DNA of 11,677 nucleotides. Source: Rhodobacterales bacterium UBA5972 (GTDB lineage Bacteria > Pseudomonadota > Alphaproteobacteria > Rhodobacterales > Rhodobacteraceae). The notes under the pieces are model-generated. The model ran no database searches and had not been told where the DNA came from. It worked only from the letters and a program-made list of their open reading frames with translations. Each line of letters begins with the position of its first letter. Position 1 is the first letter of the stretch. This document shows, one piece after another, positions 4,513 through 11,460 of this stretch. The translations under genes were made by a program, and so were the position numbers. The DNA lies in the NCBI GenBank assembly GCA_002430125.1, contig DJBQ01000165.1, forward strand, positions 1 to 11,677, given 5' to 3'.

Positions 4513-7193
4513 CCCGGCTAACCCCAAACACACCGCTTAATGTCAACGGTGTTGTCCGCGATATCGCGGCACCGACCGGGCGACGCCTGTCAGATGTGTT
4601 GCGCGACGAATTGGGCCTGACAGGCACCAAGATCGGCTGTGATGCCGGGGATTGCGGGGCGTGTACGGTGTTGCTTGACGGGGAACCGGTCTGCGCATGT
4701 TTGACCACCGTTGCGCAGGCACGCGGGGCTGACATCACGACTGTCGAAGGCCTTCCCAAGGCCGGATATGCGGTTCTACAGGCCAGCTTTCTGCGTTTTG
4801 GCGCGGCGCAATGCGGGATCTGTACGCCCGGAATGTTGATGGCGGCAGCCGCACTTATTCGTAAAGTGCCGCACCCGACCACCCAACAGGTCGAGGACGC
4901 GCTGGGTGGGGTTTTGTGCCGCTGCACCGGTTACGCAAAAATTGTCGAGGCAGTGAAACGTGCGAATGACCCGCAGCCAAAGCCGCTGAAAGCCGAAATC
5001 GGCCAAGCGGTCGGTGCGCGGCTTGAACGCCTTGATGGCCAGCCCAAAGTTGACGGCACAGAAATCTTTGGGGCCGATGCCACACCGACCGGCGCGCTGT
5101 TGGTCAGGGCGGTGCGGTCTCCGCATTTCCATGCTGGGTTCAGCTTTGGCGATCTGGCCGTGTGGCAGGCGGCGCATCCCGGTGTGGTGTCGGTGCTGAC
5201 GGCGGCGGACATTCCCGGGGTCAATTGTTTTGGCACCATTCCGTCCTTTGCCGACCAGCCTGCTTTGGCCGAAACCCACGCCCGATTGCGCGGCGAGGCG
5301 GTGGCGCTGGTGGTCGGTGACCCTGACGCGGTGCACGCGCTTGATCTCGCTGGTTTTCCGATCACTTGGTTGGTGCTGCCGCATGTGCTGACCACAGCCG
5401 AGGCTTTGGCCAAGGCAGCGCCACAAATCCACGCAGCGCGCCCCGGTAATATTCTGACCAGCGGCCATGTGCAGTGCGGCGATACACAGGCAGCCCTTGC
5501 TGCTGCCGCATTGACTGCCGAGGTGACGATTGAAACCGCCTATGTCGAACACGCCTATATTGAACCCGAGGCGGGGATTGCCTGGATGGACGGTGACACG
5601 CTGGTCGTTCAGGCCTGCACGCAGGCGCCGGTGATGGATCAGGAGGAAACTGCCAAGGTTCTGGGATTGCCAAAACACCGGGTGCGGATCATTCCTTCGG
5701 CCACTGGTGGCGGCTTTGGCAGCAAGCTTGATGTGTCGCTGCAACCGTTGATCGGGCTGGCGGCGATGGTGACCGGGCGGCCATGCCGGATGGTTTACAG
5801 CCGTGCGGAAAGCATGACCTCGACGACCAAGCGGCATCCGTCTTACGCCGTTGCGCGGGCTGGCTGTGACGCAGACGGGCAGATAACCGCGCTGATGTAT
5901 CGCGGTGATTTCAACACTGGCGCCTATGCCAGTTGGGGGCCAACGGTTGCCGGGCGGGTGCCGGTTCATGCCTCGGGGCCGTACAAAACCCCGAACTATG
6001 ATGCATCGGCGCGGGCGGTTCATACCAACGGCCCGACCTCGGGTGCGTTTCGCGGCTTTGGGGTGCCTCAGGCGGCGCTGGCGCAGGAAACCGTTTACGA
6101 GGATCTGGCGCTGGCCGGTGGCTGGGATCCGTTGGCTTTTCGGATCAGGAACGCGTTTCGAGATGGTGACAGGGCGACCTTTGGGCAGGTTCTGCACTCG
6201 ACCGGCATTGGCGAATGTCTGGAGGCATTGCAAGCGCCGTGGGCTGCGGCCAAAGCCCGTGCCGCAGAATGGAATGCCACCAACCACCATATCAAACGCG
6301 GTGTTGGGGTGGCGTCGTGCTGGTATGGTTGCGGCAATACTGGCCTTCCGAACCCGTCCACCATTCGCGCCGGAATCCGGCAGGATGGCACGATTGTGCT
6401 GCATCAGGGCGCGACCGATATCGGGCAGGGGTCCAACACGGTGATCAGCCAGATATTCGCCGATGCGGCAGGCCTGCCGGTTGATCAGATCACCTTGATC
6501 GGCCCTGACACCGCACTTACGCCTGATTGCGGTAAAACTTCGGCCTCGCGCCAGACGTTTGTGACCGGACGCGCGGCGCAAAAGGCCGGCGAAGCTTTGC
6601 GTGCCAAGCTGTCAAATTCCGGCGAAGGTGCGGCGTGGCGGGGGCGGGTGGCGGATATGCCGCTGGACGCGCTAGGCTATGTTGTTTCGGTTGAGGAAAC
6701 CTATGATCCGCCGACGGTTCCCTTGGATGAAAATGGCCAGGGCCAGCCCTATGCGGTGTACGGATATGGCGCGCACATGGCCGAGGTTCAGGTTGATTTG
6801 CGGTTTGGTACGGTCAAGGTTCTGGAATTGGTTGCGGCACACGATCTGGGCCGCACGATCAACCCGATGCTGGCAGAAGGCCAAGTCGAAGGCGGGGTGG
6901 CTCAAGGTCTGGGGATGGCTTTGATGGAGGAATATATTCCCGGCCGTACCGAAAACCTGCATGACTATCTGATCCCGACTTTTGGGGACATGCCCAAGAT
7001 ACGCTCGATTTTCATTGAAAAACCGGAACCAGAAGGACCGTTTGGGGCGCGCGGCCTGGGCGAGCACGTGTTGATCCCGACGGCACCTGCGATTTTGAAC
7101 GCGATCCGCAATGCCAGCGGGGCGCGGGTGACGCGATTGCCAGCCTTGCCTTATCGGGTTTTGGCAGCGATCAGAGAGGCGGGGAGTGACTGA
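4509..7193 (+). CDS. Fused [2Fe-2S]/molybdopterin subunit of a xanthine dehydrogenase-family hydroxylase
   Basis: This 894-residue protein joins what are often two genes. Residues 1-155 are the iron-sulfur part. The plant-ferredoxin-like cluster uses C44, C49, C52 and C64, and the second cluster uses C102, C105, C137 and C139 (QCGICTPG and CRCTGY). An aldehyde oxidase/xanthine dehydrogenase hammerhead domain follows (about 168-290). The molybdenum-cofactor domains carry GGGFGSK (400-406), AFRGFG (513-518), TDIGQGSN (636-643) and GARGLGE (846-852 region), with E852 as the expected catalytic base. The enzyme should hydroxylate an N-heterocycle or aldehyde using water. SHAPE of the protein resembles XdhD-like hydroxylases, and the downstream 6-hydroxynicotinate reductase-like gene suggests a nicotinate-like pyridine acid as substrate; this is inference. 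AGGAGG (4499-4504) four bases before the ATG supports the start. No XdhC/MobA-type maturation gene is present in the window. Confidence 0.93.
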   Translation: MTRLTPNTPLNVNGVVRDIAAPTGRRLSDVLRDELGLTGTKIGCDAGDCGACTVLLDGEPVCACLTTVAQARGADITTVEGLPKAGYAVLQASFLRFGAAQCGICTPGMLMAAAALIRKVPHPTTQQVEDALGGVLCRCTGYAKIVEAVKRANDPQPKPLKAEIGQAVGARLERLDGQPKVDGTEIFGADATPTGALLVRAVRSPHFHAGFSFGDLAVWQAAHPGVVSVLTAADIPGVNCFGTIPSFADQPALAETHARLRGEAVALVVGDPDAVHALDLAGFPITWLVLPHVLTTAEALAKAAPQIHAARPGNILTSGHVQCGDTQAALAAAALTAEVTIETAYVEHAYIEPEAGIAWMDGDTLVVQACTQAPVMDQEETAKVLGLPKHRVRIIPSATGGGFGSKLDVSLQPLIGLAAMVTGRPCRMVYSRAESMTSTTKRHPSYAVARAGCDADGQITALMYRGDFNTGAYASWGPTVAGRVPVHASGPYKTPNYDASARAVHTNGPTSGAFRGFGVPQAALAQETVYEDLALAGGWDPLAFRIRNAFRDGDRATFGQVLHSTGIGECLEALQAPWAAAKARAAEWNATNHHIKRGVGVASCWYGCGNTGLPNPSTIRAGIRQDGTIVLHQGATDIGQGSNTVISQIFADAAGLPVDQITLIGPDTALTPDCGKTSASRQTFVTGRAAQKAGEALRAKLSNSGEGAAWRGRVADMPLDALGYVVSVEETYDPPTVPLDENGQGQPYAVYGYGAHMAEVQVDLRFGTVKVLELVAAHDLGRTINPMLAEGQVEGGVAQGLGMALMEEYIPGRTENLHDYLIPTFGDMPKIRSIFIEKPEPEGPFGARGLGEHVLIPTAPAILNAIRNASGARVTRLPALPYRVLAAIREAGSD

Positions 7194-7244
7194 AACATTG
7201 ACGAACCTTGAGCTGGGCGGAACTATCAATTTGCGAGGCATTTC

Positions 7245-8705
7245 ATGACCGAACGCCCCGATAAAATCCGCTGCGATGCTTGCCCGGTGATGTGCTATGT
7301 CGCCGAAGGCAAGGCCGGGGCCTGCGACCGTTATGCCAATATCGACGGGCAGATCATCAGGGTCGATCCGCTGACACTGCTTGATGCTCGTATCAAAGCC
7401 GGTGACGAAGTGAAGCCGTTTCTGACCGGCGATTGGGATGGCGGTTTGGTCGATAGTGGCCAGACTTTTGTCACCGCCATCGGGGCAGGAACCACCTATC
7501 CGGACTACAAACCAGCGCCATTTATCGTCAGCCAGCAGATCGACGGGGTTGATATGGTGACGGTCGTGACCGAGGCGATATTTTCCTATTGCGGCGCCAA
7601 AGTGAAGATCGACACAGACCGGCATCTGGGGGCCGAGGCGGCCACTGTCCGGGTGGCAGGCGAGGCTGTCGGGCATGTGATGACCAGCGAATACGGCAGC
7701 CAGATGTTGTCGCTTGGCGGCGTGGATCATCTGACGGGCGGCAGCAAAACCGAAGGTCGGGTGACTTGTGACGCGCTGATGAAGCTGTGTAACCGCGAGG
7801 CGGTTGAAATGACGGTCGACGGTGGCTCGACCGTCGTGGTTCAGGCCGGGGCTGCGCCGATTGTTGACGGCAAGGCCGAAGCGCGGATGCGAGTTGGCTG
7901 CGGGTCGGCAACGATCGGGATGTTCGCCTCGCAATGGCGCGGGCTGGTTGATGAAGTGGTGGTGGTGGACGATCATATCACCGGCGTCGTGTCGGAACAT
8001 CAGGCGGGCAAAGTTCTGGGTTGGGAAGAAACCGGCATCAAAATTCTTGGCCGCCGGTCCACGCCGGGGCGGTATTTTCAGGTGGCCGATCCGGGGCTTG
8101 GCTGGGGCGGCACCAATATCGACGACCCGCTGGCGATTTTGGGTCCGTGGAACCCCAAGAAAGGCGCGCGGCCCGGTTTGCGGTTGATGATGGTCTCAAC
8201 CACCGGCGAGCAGTTCGCCTATTACGAGTTGGACGCAGACTTGCAGCCGGTGAAACTGGACCTGCCGCAGACCCTGCGCCGGTCGGTCGAGTTGATTGAT
8301 GAAAATTGCGAACCGGCTTTGTGTACGGTACTGTTCATGGGGGGGGCCGGGGGCAGCCTGCGTTCTGGTGTCACGCAGAACCCGGTCAAACTGACCCGAT
8401 CCGTTAAGGCGCAGCACACCACGGTGACGTGCGGCGGTGCGCCGGTTTATATCTGGCCGGGGGGCGGGATCACCTTGATGGTTGATGTGATGCAGATGCC
8501 CGAGAAATCTTTTGGCTATGTGCCAACCCCGGCAATTGTCGCCCCGCTGGAATTCACCATGCCACGCGCTGAGTATGCGCAATTGGGCGGGCATCTGGCC
8601 TCGATCCGAACGGTGGCTGATATTCTGCAAACCGGCGGTGAGTACGGCAAAGACAGCCGGGTAATCTCGCCTGCTCCCAGCGATTTGCCGTGGCACCGGT
8701 TATGA
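7245..8705 (+). CDS. 6-hydroxynicotinate reductase-like iron-sulfur protein
   Basis: This 486-residue protein matches, by recall, the 6-hydroxynicotinate reductase family described in the Eubacterium barkeri nicotinate fermentation cluster, where 6-hydroxynicotinate is reduced to 1,4,5,6-tetrahydro-6-oxonicotinate. The N-terminus has four cysteines, C10-x2-C13-x3-C17-x9-C27, suited to one [4Fe-4S] cluster. The C-terminal half is glycine-rich: GGAGGSLRSGVTQNPVKLT (366-384) and VYIWPGGGITLMVD (401-414). SGVT (374-377) resembles the SGAT motif whose Thr receives FMN from ApbE, making T377 a candidate flavin attachment site. GAGG (7235-7238) six bases before the ATG sets the start. A 51-bp gap separates it from the hydroxylase gene, and its stop overlaps the next ATG. 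No dedicated ferredoxin gene is seen, so the electron donor is unknown. Family call is fairly sure; the exact substrate is not. Confidence 0.8.
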   Translation: MTERPDKIRCDACPVMCYVAEGKAGACDRYANIDGQIIRVDPLTLLDARIKAGDEVKPFLTGDWDGGLVDSGQTFVTAIGAGTTYPDYKPAPFIVSQQIDGVDMVTVVTEAIFSYCGAKVKIDTDRHLGAEAATVRVAGEAVGHVMTSEYGSQMLSLGGVDHLTGGSKTEGRVTCDALMKLCNREAVEMTVDGGSTVVVQAGAAPIVDGKAEARMRVGCGSATIGMFASQWRGLVDEVVVVDDHITGVVSEHQAGKVLGWEETGIKILGRRSTPGRYFQVADPGLGWGGTNIDDPLAILGPWNPKKGARPGLRLMMVSTTGEQFAYYELDADLQPVKLDLPQTLRRSVELIDENCEPALCTVLFMGGAGGSLRSGVTQNPVKLTRSVKAQHTTVTCGGAPVYIWPGGGITLMVDVMQMPEKSFGYVPTPAIVAPLEFTMPRAEYAQLGGHLASIRTVADILQTGGEYGKDSRVISPAPSDLPWHRL

Positions 8706-9559
8706 ACGCGGGTGCGCAAGTGCGGATGCTGGACGACCGGCGGCTGCATTTGCACCACGGGCCGATTGACCTGATCATTGAGGCGTTTGGTCGCGACTGG
8801 CAACGCGCATTGAAGGCCGCCGAGGTGCGGTTTGATAGCATTCTGAACGAGTTGGTGGCCGAGTTGCCCCTGTTGCGCACGCCCTTGGGCGATGTGCGGC
8901 CAAAAGGTGCAGTGGCACAGCGGATGGCGGCGGCGGTAAAGCCGTTTTCGGATATGTTCGTAACCCCAATGGCCGCGGTGGCGGGTTCCGTAGCGGACGA
9001 GGTTCTGGCGGCGATGTGCGCGGCATGCGCGCTTGAAAAAGCTTACGTCAATAACGGCGGTGACATCGCTTTTTGGTTGACCAAGGGGCGGGACCTGACT
9101 GCGGCGATCCATTCGGGTTGCGACGCTGGGCGGGTGCGACTTGGCTGGGACCAGACGGGCCGCGGGCTGGCAAGTTCCGGCTGGCGCGGGCGGTCTTACT
9201 CGTTGGGGATTGCTGATGCAGTGACGGTGGTTGCGGCAAACGCGGCGATGGCCGATGCGGCGGCAACGCTGATTGCCAATGCGGTGGATTTGCCCGGTCA
9301 TCCGGCAGTTTTACGCGCGCCAGCATGCGATCTGTCGCCGGACAGTGATCTTGGCATGCGGTTGGTGACGACCGGCGTTGGGGACTTGCGGCCAGCGGAC
9401 GTGGCGCAGGCTTTAGTGGCAGGAAAGCAGGTTGCGGAACAGATGCAGGCGCGGGGCTTCATCAGCGCGGCGGCTTTGTTTCTGGCGGGCGAGGTGGTCA
9501 TGCTGGGTGGCTTGGATTTGACAAAAGGGGTAGAGGATGCACGACTTCAGATTGCGTAA
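8702..9559 (+). CDS. UPF0280 family protein, ApbE (FAD:protein FMN transferase)-like
   Basis: This 285-residue cytoplasmic protein is related to the ApbE fold. MAAVAGSVADEVL (90-102) matches the ApbE GGIAKGYAVD-type helix, YVNNGGDIAFWL (115-126) matches its VNIGGDI strand, and GIADAVTVVAANAAMADAAAT (169-189) matches the TVVA...ADALAT segment that holds the metal-binding residues in ApbE. No signal peptide or lipobox is present, unlike many periplasmic ApbE proteins, so a cytoplasmic target is expected. It lies directly after the 6-hydroxynicotinate reductase-like gene with a 4-bp ATGA overlap. I prefer this ATG to the GTG at 8690 because of that overlap and because no ribosome binding site favours the GTG. 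The family function is unproven; flavinylation of the upstream reductase is the best contextual guess. Confidence 0.85.
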   Translation: MNAGAQVRMLDDRRLHLHHGPIDLIIEAFGRDWQRALKAAEVRFDSILNELVAELPLLRTPLGDVRPKGAVAQRMAAAVKPFSDMFVTPMAAVAGSVADEVLAAMCAACALEKAYVNNGGDIAFWLTKGRDLTAAIHSGCDAGRVRLGWDQTGRGLASSGWRGRSYSLGIADAVTVVAANAAMADAAATLIANAVDLPGHPAVLRAPACDLSPDSDLGMRLVTTGVGDLRPADVAQALVAGKQVAEQMQARGFISAAALFLAGEVVMLGGLDLTKGVEDARLQIA

Positions 9560-10118
9560 GACCATGTTGTTTATAGAAGAAATTCAACATGATGGGGGTA
9601 AGGTAGCACCTGTGCCACGGTTGCGGGCGGCGATTGTGGCTTTGGTGTCCAACCCGTTTGCCGGGCGATACGAGGCAGATTTGCAAAGCGCGATGGAGGC
9701 GCTCAAACCTTTGGGCTTGATGATGACCGACAAGCTGATCACCGCGTTGGGCGGGATTGCGGGGATTGACGGCTACGGTAAGGCGGGGCTGGTGGGCGAG
9801 GATGGCGAGCTTGAGCATACCGCGCTTTGGCATGTGCCGGGCGGCTATGCGATGCGCGAACGGTTGGGTATGGCTAAGGCGATTGTGCCCTCAGCGATGA
9901 AAATCGGCGGGGTTGGCACACGGATTGACGTGCCACTTGGGCATATCAACGCCGCCTATGTGCGTTCGCATTTTGACGCGATCGAGGTTGGAGTGCCGGA
10001 CGGTCCCAAGGCAGGTGAATTGCTGTTCGCACTGGCGATGAGCAAGGGCGCGCGGATCAACTCGCGGATGGGCGGGCTTGAGGCGGCCGATGTTGTGGGT
10101 GTGGACGGGTTGAGGTAA
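9537..10118 (+). CDS. AA_synth (DUF1185) family protein
   Basis: This 193-residue protein fits the DUF1185 family (called 'amino acid synthesis' in databases, without a proven reaction) over its full length. Conserved blocks are the RLRKT start and FIEEIQHDGG (about 5-21), VSNPFAGRYEADL (38-50), GYGKAGLVGEDGELEH (about 79-94), AMRERLGMAKAIVPS (about 105-119), GTRIDVPLGHINAAYVRSHFDAIEVGVPDGPKAGE (about 127-161) and NSRMGGLEAAD at the end. As I recall, solved members have a Bacillus chorismate mutase-like fold, also used by barbiturase and cyanuric acid hydrolase. It overlaps the UPF0280 gene by 23 bp. AAGGGG (9525-9530) six bases before the ATG supports this start, and the family N-terminus argues against the internal ATG at 9564. 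It is the last gene of the operon and may carry out a ring-opening or other hydrolytic step (inference only). Confidence 0.87.
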   Translation: MHDFRLRKTMLFIEEIQHDGGKVAPVPRLRAAIVALVSNPFAGRYEADLQSAMEALKPLGLMMTDKLITALGGIAGIDGYGKAGLVGEDGELEHTALWHVPGGYAMRERLGMAKAIVPSAMKIGGVGTRIDVPLGHINAAYVRSHFDAIEVGVPDGPKAGELLFALAMSKGARINSRMGGLEAADVVGVDGLR

Positions 10119-10123
10119 TCCAG

Positions 10124-10144
10124 CGGAGGCCCGTTCCGGGCCGT
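10124..10144. repeat. Dispersed 21-bp hairpin repeat, copy 2
   Basis: Identical to 1389-1409. It begins 5 bp after the stop of the last operon gene, the same relative place and orientation as copy 1 after the MFS transporter. Confidence 0.7.
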
Positions 10145-10168
10145 GCCTGTTCGCCGCTGCGCGGCGAA
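10128..10168. terminator. Two perfect hairpins between the operon end and truA
   Basis: GGCCCG-TTC-CGGGCC (10128-10142) is followed by TTCGCCGC-TGC-GCGGCGAA (10150-10168), an 8-bp perfect stem with a 3-nt loop. They fill the 67-bp gap between the convergent 3' ends of the DUF1185 gene (+) and truA (-). On the + strand the second stem is followed by TTTGGG, a short T-run, so it could end operon transcription. A two-way terminator is likely. Confidence 0.65.
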
Positions 10169-10185
10169 TTTGGGCATTTGTCGGG

Positions 10186-10962
10186 TTATGAAGTCTGTGC
10201 GAAGGGGTCTTTGGGATAACCGACGCCTGTAAGGTATAGGCCTTGCGGTGGGCAGACCGGACCGCAGGCTGTGCGGTCTTGGGCTTGGAGCACGGTTTTC
10301 ACCCGATCGGGATGCCAAGCGCCCGCACCGACGCGTTCCAGTGTGCCGACGATGCTGCGGACCTGATTGTGCAGAAAGCTGCGCGCACTGAGGGTGAATT
10401 GGAATTCCGTGCCGCTGGCATAAGGTTGGGCCGTGATGTTCAGCATGTCCAGGGTCTTAATCGGCGACTTTGCCTGACAATGGGTTGCACGAAACGTGGT
10501 GAAATCATGCAGGCCGATTAAGTGTCGCGCAGCGGCCTGCATCGCGGTCAGATCAAGGTCATGACTGATATGCCACGCCAAACCGGCCTGATGCACCAAA
10601 GGCGCCCGCCGGGTGATCAGGCGAAACAGATAGCGCCGTTCGATCGCCGAGAAACGCGCGTGAAAATCATCAGGCGCGCGGGTGGCTGAAACAATGGCAA
10701 TCGGCGCTGGTCGCAAATGGAAGTTAAGCGCCTCGGACAGGCGGAAAGGATCCCAGTCCTTGGCCAGTTGGCAATGCGCGACCTGTCCGGTTGCGTGCAC
10801 GCCCGCGTCAGTCCGGCCAGCGGCAGCAATCGACGGCATGTCAGGATCAAGTTTGCGCAGTGCCTGTTCCAGCGTTTGCTGAACAGAAGGCTGGTCTTTC
10901 TGCCGCTGCCACCCCGCGAAGGGGCCGCCGTGATACTCGATCTTGAGGGCGTAAATAGGCAT
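10186..10962 (-). CDS. truA: tRNA pseudouridine(38-40) synthase TruA
   Basis: TruA converts uridines 38-40 in the anticodon arm of many tRNAs to pseudouridine, in the cytoplasm. The 258-residue protein has the family start [21 protein letters not shown] (first 20 residues and the following Q), the catalytic motif GRTDAGVHA (49-57) with D52 as nucleophile, YLFRL (111-115), and the late [17 protein letters not shown] segment (196-212) that matches FLHHMVRNIVGTL of other TruA proteins. I chose the ATG at 10960-10962 because the family normally begins just before [12 protein letters not shown] five codons earlier would also keep the frame open, but neither site has a strong ribosome binding site. 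This is a housekeeping gene that marks the right-hand edge of the catabolic region. The 3' end faces the operon across a hairpin pair. Confidence 0.95.
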   Translation of the reverse strand: MPIYALKIEYHGGPFAGWQRQKDQPSVQQTLEQALRKLDPDMPSIAAAGRTDAGVHATGQVAHCQLAKDWDPFRLSEALNFHLRPAPIAIVSATRAPDDFHARFSAIERRYLFRLITRRAPLVHQAGLAWHISHDLDLTAMQAAARHLIGLHDFTTFRATHCQAKSPIKTLDMLNITAQPYASGTEFQFTLSARSFLHNQVRSIVGTLERVGAGAWHPDRVKTVLQAQDRTACGPVCPPQGLYLTGVGYPKDPFAQTS

Positions 10963-10983
10963 GTATTCGCGATACAATGCTGA

Positions 10984-11003
10984 CGGGGATTTGCCAATCC
11001 CCG
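10984..11003 (-). terminator. Hairpin between the DUF1036 gene and truA
   Basis: CGGGGATT and AATCCCCG form a perfect 8-bp stem around a 4-nt loop, 16 bp after the stop of the DUF1036 gene and 21 bp before the truA start. No T-run follows on the - strand, so it is at best a modest terminator or a transcript-end stabiliser, and some read-through into truA is possible. Confidence 0.5.
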
Positions 11004-11019
11004 CCTGCGTGTCGCTGCG

Positions 11020-11460
11020 TCAGTTATTGTTCAGATTGATCGTAAAGGAGGATCCGTTCACGCTTTGGCCGACAAAACCAACCAAACGCTCGTCGCTGGG
11101 GCAATTGCCGCCATTCATCGGGCGGTTGACGGCATAGTTCGGAACGCAATAGCGCTTGTCGACATAGGCCTCAGCGGGCCAATGAAATTTACGGCCTTCT
11201 TTTTCGGCGAAATAATAGATCATCCCGCTTCCGACTGAACCAATCGAATCGCACGAGCCGGGGTTTTGACGCTGCCACGCATAAAGCTGCCAGCGGTTGT
11301 TTTGGTAGTGCCAGTAGACCATGGCGATGAACACGTCTGATCCGGTGTTGTTGCAAAACCAGACATCGGTTGTGCTTTGTGCTGTCGCTGGTGTGAAATG
11401 GCCAGCTGCAAGCATTAGGCTGGCCGCCAAGGTTCTGCGTAGTTTCTTGATAATTGACAT
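11020..11460 (-). CDS. Secreted DUF1036 family protein
   Basis: This 146-residue protein starts with a Sec signal peptide: basic MSIIKKLRR, hydrophobic LAASLMLAAG and a cleavage region near TPATAQ (about residues 23-28). The mature part fits DUF1036. It opens with DVWFCNNTGSDVFIAMVYW (32-50), then has WQLYAWQRQNPGSC, IYYFAE, YCVPNY and GGNCPSDERLVGF. Four mature cysteines (C36, C70, C105, C120) could form two disulfides, consistent with a periplasmic or exported location. The family function is unknown. I start it at 11460 rather than at an ATG 24 codons earlier because GGAGGG lies 7 bases before this ATG and the signal peptide begins here. A weak promoter-like pair (TTGCAT at 11563-11568 and TAGTAT at 11539-11544, 18-bp spacer, - strand) lies upstream. 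It is unrelated in theme to the catabolic operon. Confidence 0.82.
   Translation of the reverse strand: MSIIKKLRRTLAASLMLAAGHFTPATAQSTTDVWFCNNTGSDVFIAMVYWHYQNNRWQLYAWQRQNPGSCDSIGSVGSGMIYYFAEKEGRKFHWPAEAYVDKRYCVPNYAVNRPMNGGNCPSDERLVGFVGQSVNGSSFTINLNNN

Noticed and set aside
4776..6581. Long antisense open frame (601 codons) opposite the Mo-hydroxylase gene
   Set aside because: It is a by-product of GC-rich codon bias on the opposite strand. Its translation is rich in R, H and P and matches no family I recognise, while the + strand frame has full family motifs.
4509..7193. Selenium-dependent hydroxylase with an in-frame selenocysteine UGA
   Set aside because: The frame is continuous with no internal TGA, so there is no sign of selenocysteine. 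A selenido cofactor could not be seen from sequence and is not claimed.
6672..8000. Antisense open frame (442 codons) spanning the end of the Mo-hydroxylase and the start of the reductase gene
   Set aside because: It crosses two clear + strand genes, has low-complexity shadow-like composition and shows no recognisable domain.
8690..8704. GTG at 8690 as the start of the UPF0280 gene
   Set aside because: It would add only four residues, has no ribosome binding site, and the ATG at 8702 gives the ATGA overlap typical of coupled genes.
10963..10977. Upstream TTG start for TruA
   Set aside because: TruA proteins normally begin close to the [10 protein letters not shown] strand, so the ATG at 10960-10962 is more likely.
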